NCBI GenBank assembly: GCA_030447865.1
Contig: JAUJOD010000001.1
Location: forward strand, 1-64,000
DNA length: 64,000 nucleotides
Reading direction: 5' to 3'
Source of the DNA: Nocardioidaceae bacterium
GTDB lineage: Bacteria; Actinomycetota; Actinomycetes; Propionibacteriales; Nocardioidaceae
Position numbers and translations under genes: made by a program. Below the pieces are notes generated by a model. It did not search any database. It saw only the letters and a program-made list of their open reading frames with translations, and had not been told where the DNA came from. Positions 20,350-29,098 of this stretch are shown one piece after another; position 1 is the first letter of the stretch; the number at the start of each line of letters is the position of its first letter.

Positions 20350-20724
20350 TCAAGGGTGAGTACGCGCGAGATGCTGCCTGCCACGGGCTCTCAGCAACAT
20401 GGTGACGCCGGTCAGAAGGAGGGCGAGACCGCCAAGCGCAAAGAGGGCGGCGGCACCCCTCTTCTTCGTCGTGAGCGATTCACACGCTGATATGCCAGGT
20501 TCTTCAGCCGGTAATGCCCGAGGCGCTACAGCCAGTCCACAGTCAAAAAAGGCTTCGTCGGCGTAACTGGTGTCTACGTGAACAGAGTTTGGGATAACCA
20601 TGAGTCCAAGCGCCACGAGCAAGCAGAGCCCTGACAGGGCACCCAGGGCTGCGCCGGTGCGAAAGGTTCTGACTCGCTGAGCCTTCCCCTCCTTCGGAAT
20701 AGGGCCTGCTTGGTCAATAGGCAT
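20350..20724 (-). CDS. Small membrane protein, hypothetical
   Basis: About 124 residues from the ATG at 20724 (a GTG at 20736 would add four). There are two transmembrane helices, about 25-45 (ALGALSGLCLLVALGLMVI) and about 90-112 (GAAALFALGGLALLLTGVTM). Between them is an external loop with two Cys (FFDCGLAV...GISACESL) that could form a disulfide. The short basic C-terminal tail is cytoplasmic. No family is recognised. It lies in the accessory island between a frameshifted DUF1508 gene and a recombinase remnant. Confidence 0.6.
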   Translation of the reverse strand: MPIDQAGPIPKEGKAQRVRTFRTGAALGALSGLCLLVALGLMVIPNSVHVDTSYADEAFFDCGLAVAPRALPAEEPGISACESLTTKKRGAAALFALGGLALLLTGVTMLLRARGRQHLARTHP

Positions 20725-20825
20725 AACTACCCCCACGCGGCGGTTTGCACTGGTACCGAAACGTCATGGCATAGCGGGCAGTACAAGGACCGGTGGCTCT
20801 GCCGCAACCTAGACAGCATGCAGGA

Positions 20826-20990
20826 TCAGCGGGTCTGCCACCAGCAGCTCGTACCAATCCGGACACCCTTCGCCGTGTCTCGCCGCCACTCGTCAAAATT
20901 CCACGTGGGGGCGGTCCAACCGGCGCCGATCGCTCCGCCGGGGCTGCGCGGGATCCAGTCCCAGTAGCGTACTCGATGAGGTCTATCCAT
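20826..20990 (-). CDS. Possible Trp-rich micro-protein
   Basis: A 54-residue frame from the ATG at 20990: MDRPHRVRYWDWIPRSP, later TAPTWNFDEWRRDTAKG and SCWWQTR before the TGA at 20826. The amino-acid composition (six Trp, few Arg runs) is unlike an antisense shadow. A second frame of 30 codons follows (20819-20727) and contains SLYCPLCHD, a zinc-knuckle-like CxxC. Neither has a known family or a clear ribosome site, and they may be pieces of one decayed gene. Confidence 0.25.
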   Translation of the reverse strand: MDRPHRVRYWDWIPRSPGGAIGAGWTAPTWNFDEWRRDTAKGVRIGTSCWWQTR

Positions 20991-20996
20991 AAGACT

Positions 20997-21465
20997 GTAT
21001 ACAAGCCCTGGAAGACCTACTCACCGAGACGCTGCGTGACCAGCACCACTCACCGTCCAACGCACCGCAACCTCAAGAACGAACTTGCCCGGCTCGACGC
21101 CAAAGAAGAACGACTGCTCGAGGCCCTCGAAGACGGCAACCTGCCAAGAGCCAGGCTGACCGAGCGCCTACGGACTGTCGGCCAGGATCGCCGCCGCGTG
21201 CAAGAGTCCATGACCGACACCACCAAGGAACTGAGCGCCGGCGCCAAGGTGCTTCAGGGCTACCTACACCTGCTCTGCCAACCGCAGGCCCTCTACGAAG
21301 CAGGCGACGACGACTCCCGGCGACACATCAACCAAACCTTCTACGAGCACTTCTTCCTCGATGACCACGGCCACGTCGGAGCAGTCCTCAAGCCTTCGTT
21401 CGACGAGCTGCACGACGCCGCCGACGCCTTCGCCCTCATCGACGTCGAGAACTCAAAACGGAAGC
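20997..21465 (+). pseudogene. Serine site-specific recombinase, C-terminal remnant
   Basis: The sequence HRNLKNELARLDAKEERLLE...LPRARLTERLRTVG, then INQTFYEHFFLDD and FDELHDAADAF, matches the C-terminal coiled-coil region of large serine recombinases. The segment just upstream (ALEDLLTETLRDQHH, 21003-21050) belongs to the same protein but is in a different frame, so there is also a frameshift near 21055. The N-terminal resolvase catalytic domain and zinc-ribbon domain are missing. The fragment points toward, and ends about 110 bp from, the 3' end of ssrA. It is probably a relic of an integrated element. Confidence 0.75.
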
Positions 21466-21576
21466 CCAGACAAGCAAACAGACGCCCCGGCTATGCCAAG
21501 GCGCCTGCTGCTACCACAACCTCCGTACCGAACCTCCGAGACATTTTCTTGGACCGGGGTTCGAGTAAGGGGGTCC

Positions 21577-21947
21577 TGGTGGAGCTGCCGGGAATCGAAC
21601 CCGGGTCCTCTGACGCCGAACCACGTCTTCTCCGAGCGCAGTCTGCAGAACGCCTTTCTCAGCCCCGGCGCTTGAGCAGACACATCGCCGACAGGCTCAG
21701 TCGCTGTGAGAGTCCCACAGACCCCCCGCGACCGGGGATCTGCAGCAAGCCTCCTTAGTGAGGCCGGTTACTGGAACGGAGGCGGGTCCAGACCGACCCT
21801 TCACCTAGTCGCCGTCAGGCGGCGAGAGCGAAGTCAGTGCGCGTTGAGTTGGCACCTATGGTTTCCAAGGATCGTTTACGAGATGACCCTGGCTCCTCGG
21901 CTCGCTTCACGTGGTTGCAACGACCAAAGTCGAAACCGTTCAGCCCC
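21577..21947 (-). ncRNA. ssrA: tmRNA (transfer-messenger RNA)
   Basis: 371 nt on the minus strand. The 5' end reads GGGGCTGAACGGTTTCGAC and the 3' end reads GGGTTCGATTCCCGG followed by CAGCTCCACCA. The ends pair to form the tRNA-like acceptor stem, with CCA encoded. The tag reading frame is 21853-21815 and encodes ANSTRTDFALAA followed by TGA, the ALAA ending that marks proteins for ClpXP-type proteolysis. It rescues stalled ribosomes together with SmpB, whose gene lies about 1.9 kb away at 23851, separated by a toxin-antitoxin pair and an SDR gene. Confidence 0.96.
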
Positions 21948-22061
21948 TGTTGAGTTGTGATGCATGTAAGGCTACCCGTTACAGCCGACAGACCACACCA
22001 GAGATTCCCGTTCACGACAAGCCCTCACCCATGGGTGACCCTCGAGTGCTACGATTGCTAC

Positions 22062-22310
22062 ATGCCGGAGCGACTTGCACATCGAGATCTCCGTAACCGT
22101 AGCTCCGAGGTCCTGCGCGAGGTGGCGGCTGGCGCTACCTACGAGGTCACCAACCATGGTGAGGTAGTGGCCGTGCTGTCGCCGCCAGCCCGGGGAACGA
22201 ATCTGCGGATCAGGAAGGCTCGCTTCCACGGCGGATTCTCCGGGCTCGCTCGGGTCCGCCGCGACCAATCCGTGCAAGAGGTGCTGGACGATCTCCGCGG
22301 CGAGCATTGA
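22062..22310 (+). CDS. Type II antitoxin, Phd/YefM family
   Basis: 82 residues from the ATG at 22062 (MPERLAHRDLRNRSSEVL). The motif of an N-terminal helix followed by GATYEVTNHGEVVAVLSP is the Phd/YefM DNA-binding fold. The C-terminal tail (FSGLARVRRDQSVQEVLDDLR) would wrap the toxin. The stop overlaps the TTG start of the PIN-domain toxin gene, the usual translational coupling. It lies directly upstream of ssrA's 5' end in the opposite orientation, and the pair appears to be inserted between ssrA and smpB. Confidence 0.9.
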   Translation: MPERLAHRDLRNRSSEVLREVAAGATYEVTNHGEVVAVLSPPARGTNLRIRKARFHGGFSGLARVRRDQSVQEVLDDLRGEH

Positions 22311-22696
22311 TCGTCTACATCGACGCATCCGCGGCAGCGAAACTCGTCGTACAGGAGCCTGAGTCCGACCCCGTGGCGTCCTACCTCGACGACCTTCTGC
22401 CTGCTGAGGGACCGGTCTCAAGCGCCCTGCTGGAGACCGAGTTGCGCCGCGTGGCTGGGCGGCTGGAGGTGCAGCAGGCCGCAGTCTCGGAAGTTTTGGC
22501 GCGGGTGACGTTGATTGAACCCAGCCGTTCCTTGTTCACCGAGGCTGGTCTGCTACCGGGAACTGCGCTGCGCAGCCTGGATGCCGTGCACCTTGCCACG
22601 GCTTTGCGGCTAGATGATGCGGTGCTGGTGGCCTACGACGTTCGTTTACTCAGGTCGGCGCTCGAACTGGGCATGGACGTCGTGTCGCCGACTTGA
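22307..22696 (+). CDS. vapC: PIN-domain toxin VapC
   Basis: A 129-residue PIN-domain ribonuclease with the acidic metal site: Asp6 (YIDASAAAK), a mid-protein Glu (LLETELRR), LDAVHLATA and YDVRL. VapC toxins cleave RNA, often tRNA or rRNA, and are silenced by the cognate antitoxin. It starts with TTG at 22307, overlapping the antitoxin's TGA. The length is normal and all key acidic residues are present, so it should be active when free. Confidence 0.9.
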   Translation: MIVYIDASAAAKLVVQEPESDPVASYLDDLLPAEGPVSSALLETELRRVAGRLEVQQAAVSEVLARVTLIEPSRSLFTEAGLLPGTALRSLDAVHLATALRLDDAVLVAYDVRLLRSALELGMDVVSPT

Positions 22697-22712
22697 GCGG
22701 TGATCTCGCGGG

Positions 22713-23519
22713 CTACAGCGGCATGCCGCCAGTGACCGCCAACACTTCCCCGGTGATGTAGCTCGACTCGGGCGAGGCGAAGAAGACGAAGGCCGGTGCC
22801 AGCTCCGCCGGCTGTCCTGCGCGACCGAGCGGTGTGTGCTCGCCGAACCCCTCGATGTTGTCGTCCGGCATCGTGGCTGGGATCAGCGGCGTCCAGATCG
22901 GCCCCGGCGCCACCGTGTTGACCCGGATACCCTTCTCGGCCACCATCGAAGCGAGCCCCTTGGTGAAGTTGACAATGCCCGCCTTGGTGGTGGCGTAGTC
23001 CAGCAACTCCGGGGACGGATGAGTCGCCTGGATCGACGAGGTGTTGATGATCGTCGCCCCGGAGTCCATGTGCGGCAGCGCCTTCTTGCACAGCCAGAAC
23101 ATCGCGTACAGGTTGGTCTTCATCACCCGGTCGAACTGCTCGGTCGTGATGTCCTCGATGCCCCCGGGCTGCCCCATCTGGTACGCCGCGTTGTTGACCA
23201 GGATGTCGATGCCGCCAAACTCGTCAACTGTCTTGTCGATCAGCTGCTGGCACTGCTGTTCCTCGGTGAGATCACCCGGTACGGCGAGCGCTCGCCGGCC
23301 GGCGTCCTCGATCAACCGCACCGTCTGCTGGGCGTCCTCCTCCTCGCTCTCGAGGTAGGCAATCGCCACGTCAGCACCCTCGCGGGCGAACGCAATCGCC
23401 ACCGCGCGACCGATGCCGGAGTCGCCGCCGGTCACAATGGCTCGCTTGTCCTTCAGCTTGCCGGTCCCCTGGTACGACGACTCGCCGTGGTCCGGCTCGT
23501 CGTCCATGTGGCCGGTCAC
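22713..23519 (-). CDS. SDR-family oxidoreductase, N-terminal extension frameshifted
   Basis: A 268-residue short-chain dehydrogenase with GGDSGIGRAVA (TGxxxGxG), NNAA, INTSS, the catalytic YATTK and APGPIWTPLIP. It resembles the YhdF/YghA-type general-stress SDRs. Relatives carry a longer N-terminus, and the matching sequence MTSQPETNEDPTQQHSQ... is found up to 23610 in another frame. Joining the two needs removal of one G in the GGGG at about 23522-23525. So either the gene is 22713-23610 with a homopolymer error, or the GTG at 23519 is used as start. The substrate is unknown. Confidence 0.85.
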   Translation of the reverse strand: MTGHMDDEPDHGESSYQGTGKLKDKRAIVTGGDSGIGRAVAIAFAREGADVAIAYLESEEEDAQQTVRLIEDAGRRALAVPGDLTEEQQCQQLIDKTVDEFGGIDILVNNAAYQMGQPGGIEDITTEQFDRVMKTNLYAMFWLCKKALPHMDSGATIINTSSIQATHPSPELLDYATTKAGIVNFTKGLASMVAEKGIRVNTVAPGPIWTPLIPATMPDDNIEGFGEHTPLGRAGQPAELAPAFVFFASPESSYITGEVLAVTGGMPL

Positions 23520-23663
23520 ACCCCGGGTGCGGGATCTGGTCCTCGCCCTCGGTGTCTGGCTGGCTGTGCTGCTGGGTGGGGTCTTCGTTGGTCTCTGGTT
23601 GTGACGTCATGCGGTCGCCGTACCCGCACAGTCAGCCGCCCAATCGCCGCCCAGCTCCCCGAC

Positions 23664-23831
23664 TTGTCAGACTCCACTCGGCCCAGAGGTCGACTACGTT
23701 CTGACAACTCCGGGACCCTTGAGAGTTGTCAGACTCCACTCGGCCCAGAGGTCGACTACGTTCTGACAACTCCGGGACCCTTGAGAGTTGTCAGACTCCA
23801 CTCGGCCCAGAGGTCGACTACGTTCTGACAA
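23664..23831 (-). repeat. Three tandem copies of the 44-nt TTGTCAG palindromic element
   Basis: Units at 23664-23707, 23726-23769 and 23788-23831 are identical 44-mers separated by an identical 18-nt spacer (period 62 bp). Each unit begins TTGTCAGACTCC and ends ACGTTCTGACAA, with 8-bp terminal inverted repeats and a partly paired interior. The array starts 19 nt behind the smpB stop codon. Related copies lie at 40588-40695 and 52758-52801. The period is not a multiple of three, so it cannot encode a repeated peptide. Confidence 0.95.
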
Positions 23832-23850
23832 CTCCCAAAGAGAGCGCGTG

Positions 23851-24330
23851 TCAGTCGACTCTGCCTTTGGCGCGGCGGCCCAGCTCGCGGACGGTCTCGC
23901 GTTCGGCGTCCCGCTTGGCCAACACCTGCCGCTTGTCGTAGGTCCGCTTGCCCTTGGCCAAGGCCAGCTCGACCTTGGCGCGGCCGTCCTTGAAGTACAT
24001 CGACAGGGGTACGACGGTGAGCCCGCGCTCGTTGACACGCGACGCCATCTTGTCGATTTCCTTGCGGTGTAGCAACAGCTTGCGCTTACGTCGCGGAGCG
24101 TGGTTGTTCCAGGTCCCTTGCAGGTACTCGGGAATGTGCGCGCCGTGCAGCCACACCTCGCCGTCGCTGATCTCCGCGAACGCGTCGACGAGGGTGGCTC
24201 GGCCGGCGCGCAACGACTTGACCTCGGTGCCAGTGAGGACCAGCCCTGCCTCGACGACGTCCTCGATGAAGAACTCGTGCCTGGCCTTGCGGTTCTGCGC
24301 GATCAGCTTGCGCCCGCGCTCCTTGGCCAT
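23851..24330 (-). CDS. smpB: SsrA-binding protein SmpB
   Basis: 159 residues from the ATG at 24330 ([20 protein letters not shown]). An OB-fold core contains [25 protein letters not shown] and the Lys/Arg-rich RRKRKLLLH, followed by the basic C-terminal tail ([20 protein letters not shown]). It binds the tRNA-like domain of tmRNA and mimics a codon-anticodon helix in the stalled ribosome. It follows the M23 peptidase, ftsX and ftsE genes on the same strand, a common actinobacterial order. Three tandem palindromic repeats follow its stop. Confidence 0.97.
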   Translation of the reverse strand: MAKERGRKLIAQNRKARHEFFIEDVVEAGLVLTGTEVKSLRAGRATLVDAFAEISDGEVWLHGAHIPEYLQGTWNNHAPRRKRKLLLHRKEIDKMASRVNERGLTVVPLSMYFKDGRAKVELALAKGKRTYDKRQVLAKRDAERETVRELGRRAKGRVD

Positions 24331-24376
24331 GCCGACCATCCTTCCGCACCGAGCCAGCGGGACCGAAATCCGGCGG

Positions 24377-25708
24377 TCAGAGCCAGCGCGCCGGGTCGAC
24401 CGTGTGGCCGTTGACGTCGACCATGAAGTGCAGGTGACAGGCGGTCGAGTAACCGGTCGTTCCGGAGTACCCGATCAGCTGGCCGCGGTCGACGCGCTGC
24501 CCCACCCCCGCGGCGAACGTCGCCAGGTGGTTGTACGTCGTCGACAGGCTCACTCCCCTGACGAACCCATGGTCGATGAGGATCCGATTGCCGTACCCGA
24601 CGTTGTAGTACGCCGATAGGACCCGACCGTCGGCGGCGGCGTAGATCGGCGTACCGCAACCGGCGTGGAAGTCGGTGCCGTCGTGCAGCTTCAGCACCCG
24701 CAGAATGGGGTGCATCCGCATGCCGTACGACGACGTGACGTAGGTGTGGCGCACCGGATAGCTCAAGAAGCCGTCGTCACCGGCTGCTGCCGCCCGCTGC
24801 TGCTGGCGCACCTGGGCCAGCTCGCGGGCATGGTGGCGGGCGCGGCGCTCGGCGATCTTGCGCAGCCGCTCCTCGACCCGGTCACGCTCCCGCTTCAGGG
24901 TCTTGAGCCGGCTGATCTCGGCCTGTTTCGCCGCCGCCATCTCGCCACGGAGTTCGCGCAGCGTTGAGACCCGGGTCACCACGGCTTGCTTGGCGGCCTC
25001 GGCTTGCGCCTCTAGCTCGCGTTTCGTCTGCAGGTTCGCGGCAGCGACCGCGCGCTGCTCAACGACCGCCTGCTTCGCCTGCGCGACGCGCTGGACGGTC
25101 AGCTTCAGCAACACCCGGGCCGCCTGAACCTCCTGCAGCGCCACCGACTGCTTGTTGAGAACCGTGTCGGTTGCCTGCAGACCATCGAGCGCGTCGTGCA
25201 GCGACTCCGAGTCAAAGGCGATCCCGAGGCTGATTGTGCCGCCCGCCTGAGAGTTGGAGACCGCGTACGCCGCCAGTGCCGCCCGGTTCTCCTGTACGTC
25301 GGCTCGCCCCGCCGCCAAGTCCGCTCGGGCGTCGCCGAGCCGGGCCACCGCCCGGGTCAACCGCGCCTGCATCTGACGGTCAGTCCCCGCCGCCACACGC
25401 ACTAGTTCCCGGACGCGGGCCAACTCCGCCCGCGCGTCAGCCAGGTCGCGGACCGCCCCGTCGAGTCGACCTTTCAGCCTGAACAGCTTGGTCGACACCT
25501 CGTCGATGTCGCCGGTCTGGGTATGGATCGCCCGCTCCAGCCGGGATTTGCGGTGGTGCAGGTCGGAACTGTCGTCGGAGGCGGCGCTGGGTGCCGAGCT
25601 CGTGCCAGCGACGCTGAGCAGTGACGCGCTGAGCGCTACGACCACGCTGATCCGAGTTCTTGATGTGCGTCCGTTGGGGAGGTTCCGGACCACAGGTAAG
25701 GACCTCAT
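24377..25708 (-). CDS. Murein hydrolase activator/peptidase, coiled coil plus M23 (LytM) domain
   Basis: A 443-residue exported protein. The signal sequence spans residues 15-40. Long coiled coils (about 45-310) are rich in Arg/Ala/Glu. The C-terminal LytM/M23 domain has the zinc ligands in HDGTDFH (H-x3-D) and HLHF, plus [11 protein letters not shown], so the metal site is intact, unlike EnvC-type degenerate activators. The fold and neighbourhood (directly downstream of ftsE-ftsX) match PcsB/EnvC/RipC-like partners. FtsEX regulates these to cut septal peptidoglycan. The gene is 44 bp from ftsX. Confidence 0.92.
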   Translation of the reverse strand: MRSLPVVRNLPNGRTSRTRISVVVALSASLLSVAGTSSAPSAASDDSSDLHHRKSRLERAIHTQTGDIDEVSTKLFRLKGRLDGAVRDLADARAELARVRELVRVAAGTDRQMQARLTRAVARLGDARADLAAGRADVQENRAALAAYAVSNSQAGGTISLGIAFDSESLHDALDGLQATDTVLNKQSVALQEVQAARVLLKLTVQRVAQAKQAVVEQRAVAAANLQTKRELEAQAEAAKQAVVTRVSTLRELRGEMAAAKQAEISRLKTLKRERDRVEERLRKIAERRARHHARELAQVRQQQRAAAAGDDGFLSYPVRHTYVTSSYGMRMHPILRVLKLHDGTDFHAGCGTPIYAAADGRVLSAYYNVGYGNRILIDHGFVRGVSLSTTYNHLATFAAGVGQRVDRGQLIGYSGTTGYSTACHLHFMVDVNGHTVDPARWL

Positions 25709-25751
25709 CTGTGCGGTCGGTTACTGGCGTCTCGACCGTAGCCGAACGAGG

Positions 25752-26669
25752 TCAGACTTTGAGGTATTTACGCGTCATCAGCAGTGTCGGAATCACCGCG
25801 AGGGCCAGCGCGATCGCGACGATGAAACCCATGGCGTCAACAGCGTCGCCCCAGTTGACCCACGGCAACACCCGCACGTGCTCTCGAAGCCAGGGCACGA
25901 AGAACACCATGACGGTGACCACCGACCCACAGGCCAAGGCAGCCCCAACCAGCGCCGAGACCACCACCTCGAGCACGAACGGCAACTGAATGTAGAGGCT
26001 GGACGCGCCGACAAGTCGCATGATCCCGATCTCACGGCGTCGCGCCATCGCGGCCAGCCGGATCGTGTTCGACACCTGCAACACGGCGGCGAGCACCAGC
26101 AAAGCCGCCCCGCCCAGCGCCAACCACTTGAGCGCGTTCAGCATCCGATAGATCGGGTCGAGTTCCTTGCGCAGATCGAAGATCTGGCCGACACCGGCAA
26201 GGTTGCGTACCTGGCTCACCAAGGCGACGTTGTCGTCGGGGTCGGCCAACGTCGCCCAGTACGCCGTCGACATATCCGAGACCCGGAGCTCACTGGCAAT
26301 CGCATCCGGGTTGCCGGCCCGGTCGGTGTGCGTAGCCAAGAACCGCTGGTAGGCGACGTCGCGGCTCTCGTAACGGTAGGAGTCGACGTACTCGCTGGTG
26401 GACAGCACCCGCTCGACTGCCTTCTCTTGCTGCTGGGTGGCCTGACCGCCAACACACGCCGGGGTCTGGCTGTTCTCGGCGCAGAAGACGATTTTCAGCT
26501 CGAGCCGGCTGCCCAGCGTCCGCTCACTGGTCTCGACCTGCGCGCGAATCAACAACCCGAGGCCCACCAGCGTCAAGGAGATCCAGATGGTCAAGATGAC
26601 AGCGATCGTCATCGAGACATTACGACGCAGGCCGTTGCCGAGTTCGGTGGCCACATATCTCAGTTGCAT
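25752..26669 (-). CDS. ftsX: Cell division ABC transporter permease FtsX
   Basis: 305 residues with the FtsX topology: an N-terminal cytoplasmic segment, TM1 about 21-41 and an extracytoplasmic domain (about 45-170) with a Cys pair (VFCAENSQTPACVG). Three C-terminal helices follow, about 178-200, 225-255 and 275-298. The ATG start at 26669 gives MQLRYVATELGNGLRRN, the conserved FtsX N-terminus. Together with FtsE it forms a transmembrane mechanical switch that activates the peptidoglycan hydrolase encoded next. Confidence 0.95.
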   Translation of the reverse strand: MQLRYVATELGNGLRRNVSMTIAVILTIWISLTLVGLGLLIRAQVETSERTLGSRLELKIVFCAENSQTPACVGGQATQQQEKAVERVLSTSEYVDSYRYESRDVAYQRFLATHTDRAGNPDAIASELRVSDMSTAYWATLADPDDNVALVSQVRNLAGVGQIFDLRKELDPIYRMLNALKWLALGGAALLVLAAVLQVSNTIRLAAMARRREIGIMRLVGASSLYIQLPFVLEVVVSALVGAALACGSVVTVMVFFVPWLREHVRVLPWVNWGDAVDAMGFIVAIALALAVIPTLLMTRKYLKV

Positions 26670-26720
26670 GGTTCCCTGGTTGTCGTTCGGAGCTGCGTGC
26701 CCGTACGGCGGGCGGCGCAG

Positions 26721-27410
26721 TCAGGTCTGGTAGCCGTAGAGGCCGCGCGCCTGGTCGCGCACGACCTTCCCTGACTGCAGCTCGATGACCCGCTTGCGCA
26801 TCTGGTCGACGACGCCGGAGTCATGGGAGGCCATGATGACGGTGGTCCCCGTTCGGTTGATGCGGTCGAGCAGCTTCATGATGCCGACGGACGTCGCCGG
26901 GTCGAGGTTGCCGGTCGGCTCGTCGGCGATCAGGATCATCGGGCGGTTGACGAAGGCGCGCGCAATGGCCACCCGCTGCTGTTCACCACCGGAGAGCTCG
27001 TCCGGCATCCGCTGACCTTTTCCGTCGAGGCCAACCAGCTGCAGCGTCTCGGGAACCACCTTCTTGATGGCGCTTTTTGGCTTTCCGATCACCTGCAGGG
27101 CGAACGCGACGTTCTCGCTGACCGTCTTGTTGGGCAGCAGCCGGAAGTCCTGGAACACCGTGCCGATCTGGCGGCGCAGCCCCGGCACCTTCCAGCTGGC
27201 CAGCCGGTTGATCTCCTTGCCCGCGACGTACACCCGACCATTGGTCGGGCGGGCCTCGCGCAGCACCAACCGCAAGAACGTGGACTTTCCCGAGCCGGAA
27301 GGGCCGACGAGAAAGACGAACTCGCCCTTGTCGATGTCGACGTCGACGGTGTCAAGCGCCGGACGGTGGTGGCCGCCGTAGGACTTGGTGACCTTTTCGA
27401 ACCGAATCAC
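26721..27410 (-). CDS. ftsE: Cell division ATP-binding protein FtsE
   Basis: 229 residues from a GTG at 27410 ([13 protein letters not shown]). The 31 in-frame upstream codons are Arg/Pro/Ser-rich and not family-like. Walker [10 protein letters not shown], signature [15 protein letters not shown], Walker [12 protein letters not shown] and H-loop MASHD are all present. It is the nucleotide-binding partner of FtsX, controlling septal hydrolysis by ATP turnover. Its stop lies 51 bp from the ftsX start. Confidence 0.95.
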   Translation of the reverse strand: MIRFEKVTKSYGGHHRPALDTVDVDIDKGEFVFLVGPSGSGKSTFLRLVLREARPTNGRVYVAGKEINRLASWKVPGLRRQIGTVFQDFRLLPNKTVSENVAFALQVIGKPKSAIKKVVPETLQLVGLDGKGQRMPDELSGGEQQRVAIARAFVNRPMILIADEPTGNLDPATSVGIMKLLDRINRTGTTVIMASHDSGVVDQMRKRVIELQSGKVVRDQARGLYGYQT

Positions 27411-27474
27411 TGGCGAGATTCTAGGTGAGGAGGAACGGCTTGCCCGGCAGGGGAGGGCCGGGCGCGTCCCCGGC

Positions 27475-27981
27475 TCACTTGCGCAGGGCCTCCGCAGCGG
27501 CAAGGTGGAGCTCGCCGAGCTCGTCGTGCTGCGACGTCGCCCGCTGCAGCAACTGGTCGAAGTCGGTTGCCTGCAACCGCTGATCGGTGCTGCTCAGCCG
27601 TTTCAGCAACTGCCAGAGGTCAATCTTCGCCGCGACACCGGACCGCATCGCCTCCAGCTCCAAGACGTCACTCAGCGGCGACCGCCGTAACAGGGTGCCA
27701 TTGGGCTTGAGCCGGCCGACCTTCTCGACGGCCCAGCCGGCGACGACACGGTACGTCGGGCGGGGGACGTCCAGCCGGTCCATCAGCCTGATCACGGTAT
27801 CCCTGTCCTTGTCGATCTCGGCGGCCAGCCGAGCGAGCGCCGCCCTCCGCTCGGCGTCGGTCTGGGACTTGGCCGCGCGTCGGAACAGCTCCAGCCCGGC
27901 GGTGGCCGCGGTCAGATGATCTTGCAGGTAGATAGCGAGCAGTTGCTCAGCCGACACGTTGGCATCCGGAAGAAGATTCAT
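27475..27981 (-). CDS. Conserved hypothetical, helical-bundle protein
   Basis: 168 residues, all-alpha, soluble and without a signal peptide. The pattern of four long helices ([78 protein letters not shown]) recalls ferritin-like or DinB-like bundles. The expected di-iron ExxH pairs are not clearly placed, so the assignment stays open. It sits 64 bp upstream of ftsE on the same strand and downstream of a prfB/sugar-transport block. Confidence 0.75.
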   Translation of the reverse strand: MNLLPDANVSAEQLLAIYLQDHLTAATAGLELFRRAAKSQTDAERRAALARLAAEIDKDRDTVIRLMDRLDVPRPTYRVVAGWAVEKVGRLKPNGTLLRRSPLSDVLELEAMRSGVAAKIDLWQLLKRLSSTDQRLQATDFDQLLQRATSQHDELGELHLAAAEALRK

Positions 27982-28035
27982 GTCTAAGCAGTACCACGTT
28001 CACCCGCCTAGCAGGGTCACTGGGAGCAGAGGCCC

Positions 28036-29098
28036 TCAGTCGGTCTCCCAGGAGAAGAACCGGCTTGCGAGGAGCAGCACAGCAACGGCGAAGCCGACCA
28101 GGATCAGGATCGGCATGACGGCTGCCCCCGGCCCCTGGCCACGGACCATGACGTCAAGCATCCCGTCGTTGAGGTGGCGAAGCGGCAACAAGGTGCGAGA
28201 CAACGTCGAGCCACCTGGGGGCGTCGTCGAGCGGGAAGAACGAGCCGGACAGGAACGCCATCGGCAAGACGAAGATGTTCGCCAGGGAGGTCGCCCCCTC
28301 GACCGTCTTGGCGATCGCACCTGCCAACAGGCCCAGCGCCATGAACGACAGCGTTCCGCAGATCAGCAGCGGAACGCTCATCCACCACGAGCCCGAGAGC
28401 CGCAGGCCGAACGCTGCAATCGCCAGCCCGACGAAGATCACCATCTGCACCAGCGCGATCGCGACGGTGACGCCGATCCGGGCTGCCACCACGGTCCGGG
28501 TGGATACGGGAGCGAGCCGGAGCCGCCGCAGCAGCTTGTTGCTGCGCCAGCCCGTGAGGGTGGCAGCTGCTCCGAACGTCGCACTTGTCGCTATCGCCCA
28601 GCCGAGCAGGCCAGGGGTGACGAACTGGATCGTCTGCAACGACTCGTCCTCGACCCGCTGGGAGCTGTAGCTGTACCTCGGCGGCTCACCGGTGGCGGCG
28701 AGGTTCGCCGACTGCACGAACGCTTGCAGTGTTCCTTGCGCCACTGCCGCCTGGACCCGATCAGCGTCGCTGTAGTGCACGACCACCTCGTTGCCCCGCT
28801 GCTCAATGGCCAGTGTGTCATCGCCGGCGCGGACATCCTCCAATGCCGCGTCCAAATCGTCAGACTCCTCGACGGCGAACGCGTCATCGAACGCCGCCTT
28901 GGCTTGCGCCGGAAGGTTGTCGATCAAGGCAACGTCGCCGACTTGGACGACGTCGATCTCGCTTTGGGACTGGTCGGAGAACACCCCGCCGAACAAGACG
29001 AGGAACATCAGTGGGAAGAAGATCGAGAAGAACACCGCCTGCCGGTCCCGGACGAACCCCTTGAAGATGGCCACCGAGAGGCTCCAGAAGGCGGTCAT
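28036..29098 (-). pseudogene. ABC-2 type transporter permease, frameshifted near the C-terminus
   Basis: The frame from the ATG at 29098 encodes an ABC-2 permease. The N-terminal helix is FFSIFFPLMFLVLFGGVF, with an external domain to about residue 165, then helices to ANIFVLPMAFLSGSFFPLDDAPRWL. After WLDVVS it loses coherence and stops at 28154. The expected end (RTLLPLRHLNDGMLDVM, then ILILVGFAVAVLLLASRFF) is read in the next frame down to 28036. One base is missing or extra near 28195-28202. Its start overlaps the stop of the partner ATPase gene by 3 bp. Drug or lipid export is typical of the family. Confidence 0.85.

Noticed and set aside
18923-21762. 13-nt identity CCTTAGTGAGGCC at about 18924 and inside tmRNA at about 21751, considered as an att duplication
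   Set aside because: Flanking bases do not match, and in 64 kb many 13-mers are expected to recur by chance. The tmRNA copy is internal, not at the 3' end where integration occurs.
23664-23831. Possible CRISPR array (44-nt repeats, 18-nt spacers)
   Set aside because: The spacers are identical to each other, only three units exist, no cas genes are near, and related units occur singly elsewhere.
23664-23831. Repeated peptide LSERSRPLGRVESDNS encoded by the palindromic units
   Set aside because: The tandem period is 62 nt, not a multiple of three, so consecutive copies fall in different frames. There is no start codon or ribosome site. The nucleotide palindrome explains the conservation.
25488-26774. 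428-codon frame on the plus strand opposite ftsX
   Set aside because: Antisense shadow of ftsX and the M23 gene, which carry clear family motifs.
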